A DNA stretch of 64,000 nt, from NCBI RefSeq assembly GCF_008180195.1, contig NZ_VTAV01000002.1:186001-250000 (forward strand), read 5' to 3'. Under the pieces are notes generated by a model, which ran no database searches, was not told where the DNA came from, and saw nothing but the letters and a program-made list of their open reading frames with translations. Source of the stretch: Sphingobacterium phlebotomi. GTDB lineage: Bacteria; Bacteroidota; Bacteroidia; Sphingobacteriales; Sphingobacteriaceae. This document shows, in pieces, positions 25,790 through 35,173 of the stretch. A program made the translations under genes and the position numbers. Each line of letters begins with the position of its first letter. The first letter of the stretch is position 1.

Positions 25790-27772
25790 ATGAAAAAAAT
25801 ATTATCTAAAATTCATTACGTTATCGTAATTATCGTTCTGATAACAATCACCGGGTCTTGCAGAAAGTATCTGGATATCGTTCCAGACGGAATAGCTACC
25901 ATTGATAATGCATTTACGACACGGATTTCCGCGGAGAAATATCTGTTTACGTGTTATTCCTATATGCCGTCGCAAGGTAATGTTGCATCCAACCCATCGT
26001 TTACGGCGGGGGAAGAGTTCTTTGCTGCGACCAATGAAGTGAGCACCAATGGCTCACTAGGTGGTATAGGCGCCAACATCCAATATGGCAACCAGAATGC
26101 CAATGCACCTTACGCCGATGCCTGGATAGGATATACCAATTTAAACGCACCGGGGCGATCCCTATACCAGGGTATTAGTGATTGCAACATTTTTCTGGAA
26201 AATATAGACCGCGTGCCTGACATGGCAGCGGATGAAAAAGAAAAATGGAAGAGCGAAGTAACGTTTTTGAAGGCATACTACCATTTTTGGTTGGTTCGGA
26301 ATTACGGACCCATCTATATCATGGATCAAAACCTTCCGGTCGGCGCGAGCATTGAGGAAACTAAAGTATATCGGAATACATTGGATGAATGTTTTGAATA
26401 TATTGAAAGTTTATTCGATGAAGCTTTGGCGAATGAATATTTACCCGAGTACACGACCAATGAAGCACAAGAACTAGGGCGCATTAATAAGGGAATTGTG
26501 TTGGCCTTCAAAGCATATGTACAGGTAACGGCAGCCAGTCCGCTATTCAACGGCAATACCGATTATGCGAGCATTGTCGATAATCGTGGTATCGCCATAT
26601 TTAACCCTAATAAAACAGATGAAGAGAAAAGAGCTCGGTGGGAGAAAGCGGCGGCAACAAGTAAGCAGGCTATTGATATGCTGGAACTGCAGGGACGTTC
26701 ACTGTACACCTTTGAAGGAGCGTTAACGATACCCATATCGGATATCACGCGGACTAAACTGAGCATCAGCGGCGCGGTAAACGAAAACTGGAACCGTGAA
26801 GTGATCTGGCCCAATACAAATTGCTGGGTAGGCGGTACATCATCGTCTAATGGACAGTCGGCTATTGCCGGACATAACTGGCCGAGGGGATTGGTATCTA
26901 CTTCAACTAATACCAGTTTCACGGCACGGATGAATGTGCCACTGAAATTTGTTCAGAAATTCTATACCAAAAATGGCGTGCCGATTGAAGAAGATATTAC
27001 GTACAATAGTGCGGGGATGTACAATCTTCGGACCGCAGGGGCAAATGACCGTATTAATATCAGTCAGGGATATACTACGGTGGGATTGAATTTCGATCGG
27101 GAACCCCGGTTTTATGCAGATTTAGTTTTCGATGGAGGGATATGGTTCGGTTCAGGGTTTCTGGACGAGGATAATCCCCTTGTCGCAGAGATGCGCTATT
27201 CAGGCAGTGCCGGTAGCTTTCGAGCGAATAGCCATAATCTGACGGGGTATTCGGCAAAGAAACTGAATAATTACCAGACAACCGTATCCACGGGCACCAG
27301 CGCGACAGCTGTTTATTATGCTTGGCCGGTCATGCGTCTGGCAGATCTGTACCTGCTCTACGCCGAAGCGTTGAATGAGGCGGGAGGAAGCAAAGAAGAA
27401 GTATTGGAGTATGTCGATAGAATACGGGAAAGAGCCGGACTGGAAGGGGTAGAATGGTCGTGGAGCTTATATTCGAGCAGACCCGACAAGCCCAATACCT
27501 TGGAGGGCCGAAGAGAAATCATACAGCGGGAACGTACGTTAGAACTGGCGTTTGAAGGAAAGGGCTATTGGGATCTGCGTCGTTGGAAAACAGCATACGA
27601 AGAGCTTAATAAACCCATCACCGGCTGGTATGTATACGGTTCCACCGAAGAAGAGTATTATGTTCCAGTGAATTGGTACCAACCCTTGTTTAGCATGAAA
27701 GATTATTTCTGGCCGATTGCGCTTAACGAGCTGCGTAAAAATGAGAACCTCATTCAGAATTTTGGATATTGA
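25790..27772 (+). CDS. SusD/RagB-family glycan-binding lipoprotein
   Basis: About 660 residues, long for SusD. The ATG at 25790 gives a good lipoprotein signal (M-K-K-I-L ... I-T-G-S-C, Cys near residue 24); an in-frame TTG at 25784 is less likely. Tetratricopeptide-like helices are seen (F-L-K-A-Y-Y-H-F-W-L-V-R-N-Y-G-P near 162), and the C-terminal E-R-T-L-E-L-A-F-E-G-K-G-Y-W-D-L-R-R-W is typical of SusD. It is the surface partner of the preceding SusC and the substrate-binding lid of the complex. Confidence 0.94.
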   Translation: MKKILSKIHYVIVIIVLITITGSCRKYLDIVPDGIATIDNAFTTRISAEKYLFTCYSYMPSQGNVASNPSFTAGEEFFAATNEVSTNGSLGGIGANIQYGNQNANAPYADAWIGYTNLNAPGRSLYQGISDCNIFLENIDRVPDMAADEKEKWKSEVTFLKAYYHFWLVRNYGPIYIMDQNLPVGASIEETKVYRNTLDECFEYIESLFDEALANEYLPEYTTNEAQELGRINKGIVLAFKAYVQVTAASPLFNGNTDYASIVDNRGIAIFNPNKTDEEKRARWEKAAATSKQAIDMLELQGRSLYTFEGALTIPISDITRTKLSISGAVNENWNREVIWPNTNCWVGGTSSSNGQSAIAGHNWPRGLVSTSTNTSFTARMNVPLKFVQKFYTKNGVPIEEDITYNSAGMYNLRTAGANDRINISQGYTTVGLNFDREPRFYADLVFDGGIWFGSGFLDEDNPLVAEMRYSGSAGSFRANSHNLTGYSAKKLNNYQTTVSTGTSATAVYYAWPVMRLADLYLLYAEALNEAGGSKEEVLEYVDRIRERAGLEGVEWSWSLYSSRPDKPNTLEGRREIIQRERTLELAFEGKGYWDLRRWKTAYEELNKPITGWYVYGSTEEEYYVPVNWYQPLFSMKDYFWPIALNELRKNENLIQNFGY

Positions 27773-27793
27773 TTATAGAATTTTAAAACATAT

Positions 27794-29113
27794 ATGTATA
27801 TGAAAACTTATTATGAGATCAAAAGCAGGCATAGAAAAGGATATGCTTTTTTGATACGACATATGGCACTTTTGTTTTCGGTTGCGGTTTTGTTTTCCTG
27901 TGGTGATGCCGACATGAACAGCCCTATCGGCAAGGGAGATGGCGTTCCACAACCCGTAGCGGTAAGAGGTGTTGAAAATATTAGTGGTGGTGCCATCGTC
28001 AAATATGCCGTGCCCAATGACGACAATGTCAATTATATCGAAGCGGTATATACCATCAAAGGGAATGAAACGCGGAAAAAAGGGTCTTTCTATACCAGTG
28101 AACTGGAACTGGATGGTTTCCCGGAGGAGGGAGAATATAAAGTTGCTCTTTATTCGGTAAGTTTTTCGGAGGTAAGATCCGAGCCTGTAGAAGTGACGGT
28201 TTTCCCCACAACACCTCCTTATCGAAAAGTAGCGGAGACCTTGGATGTACAGCCCGTATTTGGCGGTGTGCGATCAACATACGGCAATCCGACAAAAGCG
28301 AATTTGCAGATTACATTTTTGAAGTTGAACGACGGCGATAGATGGCAGGAGTTAGAAACCTTATACACCAGTTTAGAAGAGGGTATATTCTATGTCAGGG
28401 GATTGGAAAGTGTAGAGACAACCTTTGGTGTCGTTTGCCGGGATCGGTGGCAAAACGTATCGGATACGTTGGAGGTTGTGGCCACTCCGGTTTATGAAGA
28501 AATGGCAGACAGAACACGATTTGCAAACCATCCGCTGCCAGGGGATATCACGTATGATCTTCTGAATAGACCGCAGCCAGTACAACCTTATCACACGGGA
28601 GCAGGAGCTGGTGTAGGCAATATTCATGCCCTCTGGAGCGGAACCACCACACAGCCTTTCGCCGGAACATACTTCTTCTTTTCCAATACCACGGCAGGGT
28701 TGCCAAACAGTATCACTATCGACCTTGGGCGGGAATACGAGCTCAGCAGGTTTGTGTATTGGCCGCGGCAGGTGCGAAACAGCAGCAACCCCCCCGCCCA
28801 TACCTTTTCTTCTACCCATGTGAAGCGGTTTGAGCTATGGGGCAGTAAGGATCCCAATCCAGACGGATCGTGGGCGTCATGGACGCGAATCGGCGCCTTT
28901 GAATCCTTCCGGCCCTCCGGCAGCCCCATCCCTGGTGACGCAAATAGCACGCCGGAAGATCGACTGGTGACGACAAGGGGAGAGAATTTTGACATGCCGG
29001 AGGGGATAGAAACTTACCGGTATATCCGGTATCGGGTCTTCTCCACATGGGGAAACCAACCGTATTGGTCTTCCGTGCAGTTTCAGTTTTTCGGGAATCC
29101 GGTGACAGATTAA
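27794..29113 (+). CDS. DUF4959/DUF5000-type surface lipoprotein
   Basis: 439 residues with a lipobox ending L-F-S-C (Cys near residue 36). The order of regions resembles the DUF4959, DUF5126, DUF5000 arrangement of PUL lipoproteins: a first fibronectin-like domain (about 55-130), a second sandwich (about 140-230) and a C-terminal discoidin-like domain (about 265-435) with S-I-T-I-D-L-G-R-E-Y-E-L-S-R-F and K-R-F-E-L-W-G-S. These are likely surface glycan-binding proteins that sit beside SusCD, equivalent to SusE/SusF-like partners. Domain names rest on pattern recognition. The start could be 27800. Confidence 0.75.
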   Translation: MYMKTYYEIKSRHRKGYAFLIRHMALLFSVAVLFSCGDADMNSPIGKGDGVPQPVAVRGVENISGGAIVKYAVPNDDNVNYIEAVYTIKGNETRKKGSFYTSELELDGFPEEGEYKVALYSVSFSEVRSEPVEVTVFPTTPPYRKVAETLDVQPVFGGVRSTYGNPTKANLQITFLKLNDGDRWQELETLYTSLEEGIFYVRGLESVETTFGVVCRDRWQNVSDTLEVVATPVYEEMADRTRFANHPLPGDITYDLLNRPQPVQPYHTGAGAGVGNIHALWSGTTTQPFAGTYFFFSNTTAGLPNSITIDLGREYELSRFVYWPRQVRNSSNPPAHTFSSTHVKRFELWGSKDPNPDGSWASWTRIGAFESFRPSGSPIPGDANSTPEDRLVTTRGENFDMPEGIETYRYIRYRVFSTWGNQPYWSSVQFQFFGNPVTD

Positions 29114-29142
29114 TTGATGTTTGATAATAAAACTTTAACGTT

Positions 29143-30789
29143 ATGAAGAGATATTGTAGTGTTGTATTGATCTTTTGGGCATTGATCGTATTAAGCTGTA
29201 ACAAGATGGACAGCACCTATAGAGAATTCCTGAAAGATGGGCCGATTACGTATATGCAAAAAGCAGACTCGGTCCGGGCATATGCGGGAAGGGAAAGGGT
29301 GTTGTTAACCTGGCGCCCCATCAACGACCCGAGGGTAACCAAGGTGGTGATTTACTGGTCGTCCGGAAGTGGGCGCCAGGAAGTGCCCATTAGCTCCGAA
29401 AAAGATACACTTGTGCTGATTGAGGGTCTGGAGGAAGGCAACTATGTGTTTGATTTCCGTACGTATGACGAAAAGAACAATCAATCGGTGAAGACCGAAG
29501 TCGTCGGAATGGCCCATGGGAACGTCTATGAAAGTGGATTAATACTTCGCAGTGTCAACCACATGGCACTCACGGGGAATGCACTGCTGATTCGGTTCCG
29601 GCCGATGGAGGGTGTGAGAGGGTATGATGGCGAAGAAGTGACCTATACATCGTCTGCGGACGGACAGGAAAAAACGATTATACTCGAAGAAGGCTCTTTT
29701 GAACTGACTATCGAGGATTTCGCAGGAGAAGAATTTACGCACCGAAGTATTTATAAACCGCAGGCACTTTCTCCTGATCTGTTTTATTCCGCCAGCGAAA
29801 ATGTCAACATCTTCGCCAACCAGGCTGAGCTGGAATATACAAACCCGGTCTTTACACCAATCTTAGCGGACCCTAGTGTCATCCGGGATCCATTGACGGG
29901 GTTCTTTTATGCTTACGGCACAGAGGATCGGTGGCCAAATGGCGCGAACCGTCTTGTTCCTATTGTGCGCTCGCAGGATTTGGTAAACTGGACATTTGTC
30001 GGCAATGCGTTTTCCAACAAACCCGCATGGAAACCATCGGGAGGGATCTGGGCACCTGATATTGCTTATGTCAACGGCAAATATCACCTGTATTATTCGA
30101 TGTCGATATGGGATGACCCCGATCCGGGTATCGGCGTGGCCGTGGCGGATTATCCGGCAGGTCCATTCTCTGATTACGGGAAAATGTTCCTGTCGTCCGA
30201 AATCGATGTGCCCAACTCCATCGACCCTTTCTATTATGAAGACGGTGGCAAGAAGTATCTGTTTTGGGGGAGCTTTGACGGCACTCCAAAACAGGGGACC
30301 TATGCTGTCGAGCTAAGCGAAAATGGAAGAAGTGTGAAAGATATGTCCCAAAAGTTCAAAATTGCCGCCGGAGACTGGGAAGCGGTCAATATTTTCGAGA
30401 AAAATGGATATTATTACTTCTTCGGATCCAAGGGAGGTTGTTGTGACGGTGCGAACAGTACATACCGCGTCTTGGTAGCACGTTCTACGAACTTGCTTGG
30501 CCCGTACCTGGATAAAAATGGGAATGATATTGCCAGCAGAGGAAATGGAACACTAGTCTTGCAGCGGAATGCGCAATATGCGGGGCCGGGGCATAACGCG
30601 CCGATCGTGACGGATAGTAATGGTGATGACTGGATGTTATACCACGCCATTGATGTTAATAACCCGATGGTCAATGGTGTCAATCAACGCGTGCTCATGC
30701 TGGATAAGATCCACTGGGATGCTGAAGGTTGGCCCGTGGTCAATAATGGATATCCGTCGTTCGAGAGTATGTTGAAACCGGTGTTTTAA
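29143..30789 (+). CDS. Lipoprotein with DUF4998-like domain and GH43-family glycosidase domain
   Basis: 548 residues. A lipoprotein signal (I-V-L-S-C, Cys near 19) and a DUF4998-like sandwich (about 30-140) precede a five-bladed GH43 propeller from about residue 235. Catalytic residues can be proposed: Asp in A-D-P-S-V-I-R-D-P (near 242), Asp in S-I-D-P-F-Y (near 363), and Glu in D-W-E-A-V-N-I-F (near 415). GH43 enzymes remove arabinose, xylose or galactose side chains, or act as exo-galactanases. Substrate is not determined here. Cell-surface location fits initial trimming before import by SusCD. Confidence 0.85.
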   Translation: MKRYCSVVLIFWALIVLSCNKMDSTYREFLKDGPITYMQKADSVRAYAGRERVLLTWRPINDPRVTKVVIYWSSGSGRQEVPISSEKDTLVLIEGLEEGNYVFDFRTYDEKNNQSVKTEVVGMAHGNVYESGLILRSVNHMALTGNALLIRFRPMEGVRGYDGEEVTYTSSADGQEKTIILEEGSFELTIEDFAGEEFTHRSIYKPQALSPDLFYSASENVNIFANQAELEYTNPVFTPILADPSVIRDPLTGFFYAYGTEDRWPNGANRLVPIVRSQDLVNWTFVGNAFSNKPAWKPSGGIWAPDIAYVNGKYHLYYSMSIWDDPDPGIGVAVADYPAGPFSDYGKMFLSSEIDVPNSIDPFYYEDGGKKYLFWGSFDGTPKQGTYAVELSENGRSVKDMSQKFKIAAGDWEAVNIFEKNGYYYFFGSKGGCCDGANSTYRVLVARSTNLLGPYLDKNGNDIASRGNGTLVLQRNAQYAGPGHNAPIVTDSNGDDWMLYHAIDVNNPMVNGVNQRVLMLDKIHWDAEGWPVVNNGYPSFESMLKPVF

Positions 30790-30831
30790 TGAAGCGTAAT
30801 AATAAGTATAGATGTTGTTTAATTTAAATTT

Positions 30832-31953
30832 ATGGTGAAGAAAAAAGTTATGACGAAGAGAATCTTATCCGTATTGCTGTTGTTGGTGGTTACAGGGACG
30901 ATATTTGCCCAGGGTACAAACAAAAAGATATTTGGTAAAAAGTATATTGAGAACGTGATGTTGAAGGCTACCGACTGGCAGCTTCGCCATCCTAAACATG
31001 ACCCCAAGGACTGGACCAATGGTGCTTTTTATGCGGGCGTGGTTGCAACATGGCAAACCACCGGCTCCAAAAAAGTTTACAATGCTATGCGGGATATCGC
31101 CAGCGCGCAAGATTGGAGACCATTCCGTCGCTGGTACCATGCGGATGATATCGTCGTTAACCAAACTTATCTGGATTTATATAAAGTGGAACGGAAGCCA
31201 GAAATGATCCAGCCCACTATTGATGTCGTAGATAAACTATTAGCAAACCCGTATCCCACAAAAGGAAAGGTAGATGTCATTAAATGGTGGTGGTGTGACG
31301 CCTTGTTTATGGGGCCACCGACATTGGTTAAGTTAAGTATGCTTACAGGAGACAAAAAGTATTTGGAGGCGAACGATGAATATTTCAAAAAATGCTATGA
31401 CCTGCTATACAATAAAGAAGAAAAACTTTTTGCCCGGGATCTCCATTATGTCATTAAACCCGATGGCTCAGGCCGACGGGAAGCCAATGGTCAAAAGATA
31501 TTTTGGTCGCGTGGTAATGGTTGGGTGATGGGTGGATTGGTCCGGATTCTGGAAGAATTGCCAAAGGACTATCAGAACCGGGCGTTTTACGAGGAATTAC
31601 TGGTGGAGATGGCGCACCGTGTGGCATCTTTACAGCAAACGGACGGTTTATGGCGAGCCAGTATGTTAGATCCGGAATCATATCCGGGAGGAGAAGTGAG
31701 TGGATCTGGATTTTTCTGCTATGCGTTGGCGTGGGGGATCAACAATGATGTATTGGATAGGGAAAAGTTTTTGCCGGTAGTAGAAAAAGCTTGGTTAGCA
31801 CTGACGGAGTGTGTGAATGAGGAAGGACGTGTGGGTTGGGTACAGCCTATTGGGGCAACACCGGAGAAGAACTTTAGCCAAGATAGCTGGGAAGTGTATG
31901 GAACCGGTGCGTTCTTACTGGCAGGTAGTGAAGTGATTAAGTTGAAGCGATGA
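30832..31953 (+). CDS. GH105-family unsaturated rhamnogalacturonyl/glucuronyl hydrolase
   Basis: 373 residues with a Sec signal (cleavage after F-A-Q). It resembles Bacillus YteR: W-W-W-C-D-A-L-F-M-G-P-P near residue 150 contains the catalytic Asp, W-S-R-G-N-G-W-V-M-G-G-L near 225, and G-G-E-V-S-G-S-G-F-F-C-Y-A near 290. GH105 removes unsaturated uronic acid from the end of lyase products, which is complementary to the GH88 of this PUL. The start is 30832; 30850 (M-T-K-R) gives a shorter, cleaner signal peptide. The stop codon overlaps an ATG at 31950. Confidence 0.9.
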   Translation: MVKKKVMTKRILSVLLLLVVTGTIFAQGTNKKIFGKKYIENVMLKATDWQLRHPKHDPKDWTNGAFYAGVVATWQTTGSKKVYNAMRDIASAQDWRPFRRWYHADDIVVNQTYLDLYKVERKPEMIQPTIDVVDKLLANPYPTKGKVDVIKWWWCDALFMGPPTLVKLSMLTGDKKYLEANDEYFKKCYDLLYNKEEKLFARDLHYVIKPDGSGRREANGQKIFWSRGNGWVMGGLVRILEELPKDYQNRAFYEELLVEMAHRVASLQQTDGLWRASMLDPESYPGGEVSGSGFFCYALAWGINNDVLDREKFLPVVEKAWLALTECVNEEGRVGWVQPIGATPEKNFSQDSWEVYGTGAFLLAGSEVIKLKR

Positions 31954-31970
31954 ATTTTGATATAAGTAAT

Positions 31971-33455
31971 ATGAAGAATAAATATAATGTCCATATCGGA
32001 TTAGCTATAGCCCTTCTGTTTTTTTCAGTGGCGGGAATGGCACAAAATAATCCCCAAGATAACAAAGTTTACGACAAAGCGAAACTCCTCAATAAGCCTG
32101 CAAACGGTTTTAACGGTATCTGGTACATGATAGCGGGAGCAGGTCAGCGTGGGGCGGTAAAGAATGACTACAAGTACAAATACAGCGGCGGTCTGGGTAC
32201 TTATCCATCCAATCACTATCCGTTTTCGGTATATGCTCCGGAAGCAGACAAAACATTTTTTTGCTATGGCGGTACAGATGAGCGAGGAAAAACACTGATT
32301 CATACGGTGTCTTATTTCGACCACAAGACCGGTGAAGTGGCGCGACCTGTGATGGTCGTGGACAAGGCAACAAACGACGCGCACGATAACCCTGTTCTGC
32401 AAGTAGATAAAGATGGATATATCTGGATCTTCTCCACATCACATGGCAAAGGAAGACCCTCTTTTATCCACAAAAGTGTGAAACCGTATGATATCGCCGC
32501 ATTTGAGCGAGTAGCCGCGACGAAAGTCGTCAATGGAAAGAAAGTACCGATGGACAATTTTTCCTACTTACAGGTATATTACACGAAAGAAAATGGCTTT
32601 TTGGGATTATTTACGAGTTACGAAAAGCAAGGCGGACGCGTAATCAAATATATGAGCAGCCCGGACGGAATAGCATGGTCTGAATGGGAGGATTTGTCAA
32701 AGCTTGGGGAAGGACAATATCAAACAAGTGGCCAACAGAGCCATCAGGTGGGAACGGCCTTTAACTACCACCCGCAACGCCGGGTACGTGGCGGTCTAGA
32801 TTTTCGGACGAACGTCTATTATCTACAGACCAAAGACTTCGGCAAAACATGGCAGACAGTAGATGGAAAGCCTGCTAATTTGCCGTTAACGGTAGTGGAG
32901 AACAACGCTTTGGTACACGATTACGACGCGGAGAAGCGTTCGGTGTATATCTGCGATGTGAATTTTGATCATAAAGGCAACCCGGTGATCCTGTATATCA
33001 CGACGAGTGGGCCGATGCCGGGACCGGAGGATGGTCCGAGAAAATGGCACACGGCTCATTGGACAGGAAAAAAATGGAATATCCGTAGTTTTTCATCCGC
33101 CGGTAATAATTATGATATGGGCTCTATCTATATAGAAAAAGACAAATGGTCTATCGTTGCCCCTACGACAGTCGGCCCGCAGGATTTCAATACTGGGGGA
33201 GAGATGGTGCTATGGCAGTCTTCAAACAAAGGGAAAAAATGGAAAAGAGTCAAACAGTTGACAGCCGAAAGCAAATATAACCATACCTATGCGCGTAGAC
33301 CGGTGAACGTGCACCCAGACTTTTACGCGTTTTGGGCAGATGGTCACGGAAGACAACCATCTGAGTCTAGGTTTTATTTTTCTGATAAGGAGGGAAATGT
33401 CTATAGGCTGCCGGAAAGAGTAGATACACCTTTTGTAAAACCAGAGAAGTTATAA
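31971..33455 (+). CDS. BNR_4 repeat propeller protein, candidate polysaccharide lyase
   Basis: About 494 residues with a Sec signal ending A-G-M-A-Q. The start at 31971 (M-K-N-K-Y) gives a normal signal peptide; the ATG at 31950 overlaps the preceding stop (ATGA) and would add seven residues with an acidic one. The body has repeated beta-propeller blades and the hallmark of BNR_4 proteins: a first G-F-N-G-I-W-Y and later H-D-N-P-V-L-Q-V-D-K-D-G-Y-I-W. Some related seven-bladed propellers (for example in ulvan PULs) are lyases, so this could supply the unsaturated ends used by GH88 and GH105. Alternatives are a sialidase-like hydrolase or a binding protein. Confidence 0.75.
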   Translation: MKNKYNVHIGLAIALLFFSVAGMAQNNPQDNKVYDKAKLLNKPANGFNGIWYMIAGAGQRGAVKNDYKYKYSGGLGTYPSNHYPFSVYAPEADKTFFCYGGTDERGKTLIHTVSYFDHKTGEVARPVMVVDKATNDAHDNPVLQVDKDGYIWIFSTSHGKGRPSFIHKSVKPYDIAAFERVAATKVVNGKKVPMDNFSYLQVYYTKENGFLGLFTSYEKQGGRVIKYMSSPDGIAWSEWEDLSKLGEGQYQTSGQQSHQVGTAFNYHPQRRVRGGLDFRTNVYYLQTKDFGKTWQTVDGKPANLPLTVVENNALVHDYDAEKRSVYICDVNFDHKGNPVILYITTSGPMPGPEDGPRKWHTAHWTGKKWNIRSFSSAGNNYDMGSIYIEKDKWSIVAPTTVGPQDFNTGGEMVLWQSSNKGKKWKRVKQLTAESKYNHTYARRPVNVHPDFYAFWADGHGRQPSESRFYFSDKEGNVYRLPERVDTPFVKPEKL

Positions 33456-33464
33456 ACATATACA

Positions 33465-35108
33465 ATGAGTTTAACCCTTCAAGCTTTATTGGCTTTCGCC
33501 CCTATTCTTTTAGCATTGGTTCTTCTGATCGGTTTTAGATTGCCGGCAAAATATACTATGCCCGCTGTTTTCTTGTTGACAGTCTTTATCGCCTTTCAAT
33601 TTTGGGATATGGATTTTCAATATATTGTCGCCTCTACGATAGAGGGGCTATTTGTGACATTTGATGTGTTATATATCATCTTTGGTGCATTGCTGTTGCT
33701 GACGGTACTTAAATATTCAGGAGCTTTGGCCAGTATTCGATATTTCTTTACCAAAATAAGTGCCGACAAAAGAGTGCAGATCATAGTTATTGCCTGGTTA
33801 TTTGGTTCTTTTATAGAGGGGGCCTCGGGATTTGGTACACCGGCGGCTATCGTGGCCCCTTTGTTGGTAGCACTGGGTTTCCCTGCTTTGTCGGCAGTAA
33901 TTATTGGCTTAATGGTACAGAGTACCGCCGTGACGTTTGGCGCTATAGGAACGCCAGTATTAATAGGACTGAACAACGGCCTAACCAGTGGATTTACCGA
34001 TCAAGCCGATAAAATGTTTTTTTTACAGGAAGCGACTGCCCAGATAGGGATTATTCATGCTCTAATTGGGACGTTTATCCCTTGGATAATGATTATCGTC
34101 GTTATCGTTGTTTTTGGGAAAAAAGAGGATCGGAAAAAATGTTGGACAATCGGTCCGTTTGCTGTGTTTTCAGGTCTTGCATTTACCGTGCCGTATGCAT
34201 TAACGGCGACATTTCTAGGCCCTGAATTTCCGTCTCTTCTAGGTGCTATGATTGGATTGGCGATCGTGATCACTGCTGTAAGATATAAGTTTCTCCTTCC
34301 TTCAGACACCTGGGATTTTCCGGAAAGAAAAAGTTGGCTACCATCTTGGTCCGGAACATTGGATATGGAGAAGGAGGATTTGTCTGAAGGAAAAATGAAT
34401 ATCGTCAAAGCCTGGTTGCCTTATGTGCTTGTTTCCCTGCTGCTGATTATTACAAGAAAGCAGGAATTAGGAATTGGCAGCTTGCTGCAGGATTTTAAGA
34501 TCAGTTGGACGGGTATTTACGGAACGGAGATAGCCGCGACATCCACCCCGTTGTATCTTCCGGGAACCGTTCTGATCCTAGCATCACTTTTTGCCTTTCT
34601 CCTTCATAAAATGAGGGTGCCGAAGTTTAAAAAAGCTTTTTCGGAGTCGTTCTCAACAGCCCTTATGGCGGCGTTTGTGCTTGCTTTCACCATTCCGATG
34701 GTTCGGATTTACATCAATTCAGGGATGAACAATTTGGGGATCGATAGTATGCCGGTTGCATTGGCACATTGGACAGCGGAGAAGGTTGGGAGTCTTTGGC
34801 CCTTGGTTGCCCCATCAATTGGTGCAATAGGAGCTTTTATAGCCGGAAGCAATACGGTAAGCAATTTGATGCTCGCTGAGTTTCAGAATAGTATTGCCAC
34901 GAAACTTGGGATATCAAATGTGATTATTGTTTCCTTACAAGCGGTAGGAGCAGCCGCAGGTAACATGATCGCTATACACAATGTGGTAGCTGCATCTGCA
35001 GTAGTGGGCTTAATGGGGAAAGAGGGGGTTATTTTAAGGAAGACCATTATTCCAACGCTATATTATGTTTTGGTAGCTGGCCTATTAGGACTAATCTTGA
35101 TACTGTAA
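33465..35108 (+). CDS. L-lactate permease (LctP) family transporter
   Basis: 547 residues with about 13 membrane segments. The family signature [16 protein letters not shown] appears near residue 118, with [13 protein letters not shown] near 152 and [13 protein letters not shown] near 460. LctP transporters carry lactate, glycolate or similar 2-hydroxy acids with protons. It begins 10 bp after the BNR_4 gene and is therefore almost certainly in the PUL operon, where uptake of a uronate-derived acid or of a monosaccharide acid would fit better than lactate. Actual substrate is unknown. Confidence 0.85.
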   Translation: MSLTLQALLAFAPILLALVLLIGFRLPAKYTMPAVFLLTVFIAFQFWDMDFQYIVASTIEGLFVTFDVLYIIFGALLLLTVLKYSGALASIRYFFTKISADKRVQIIVIAWLFGSFIEGASGFGTPAAIVAPLLVALGFPALSAVIIGLMVQSTAVTFGAIGTPVLIGLNNGLTSGFTDQADKMFFLQEATAQIGIIHALIGTFIPWIMIIVVIVVFGKKEDRKKCWTIGPFAVFSGLAFTVPYALTATFLGPEFPSLLGAMIGLAIVITAVRYKFLLPSDTWDFPERKSWLPSWSGTLDMEKEDLSEGKMNIVKAWLPYVLVSLLLIITRKQELGIGSLLQDFKISWTGIYGTEIAATSTPLYLPGTVLILASLFAFLLHKMRVPKFKKAFSESFSTALMAAFVLAFTIPMVRIYINSGMNNLGIDSMPVALAHWTAEKVGSLWPLVAPSIGAIGAFIAGSNTVSNLMLAEFQNSIATKLGISNVIIVSLQAVGAAAGNMIAIHNVVAASAVVGLMGKEGVILRKTIIPTLYYVLVAGLLGLILIL

Positions 35109-35147
35109 TAGATAAAGCAAATAAATAATAGGTAAGATATAATTTCT

Positions 35148-35155
35148 TATTTTTG
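35148..35155 (+). promoter_or_regulatory. Possible -7 box for mqnD
   Basis: TATTTTTG matches TAnnTTTG and ends 19 bases before the start codon; no TTG was found at the expected -33 position. Confidence 0.35.
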
Positions 35156-35173
35156 CTTAAAAAAACAGCAAAA

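Noticed and set aside
28373..28995. Overlapping minus-strand open frames within the DUF4959/DUF5000 lipoprotein gene
   Set aside because: GC-rich composition makes long opposite frames; the plus-strand frame has a signal peptide and domain patterns.
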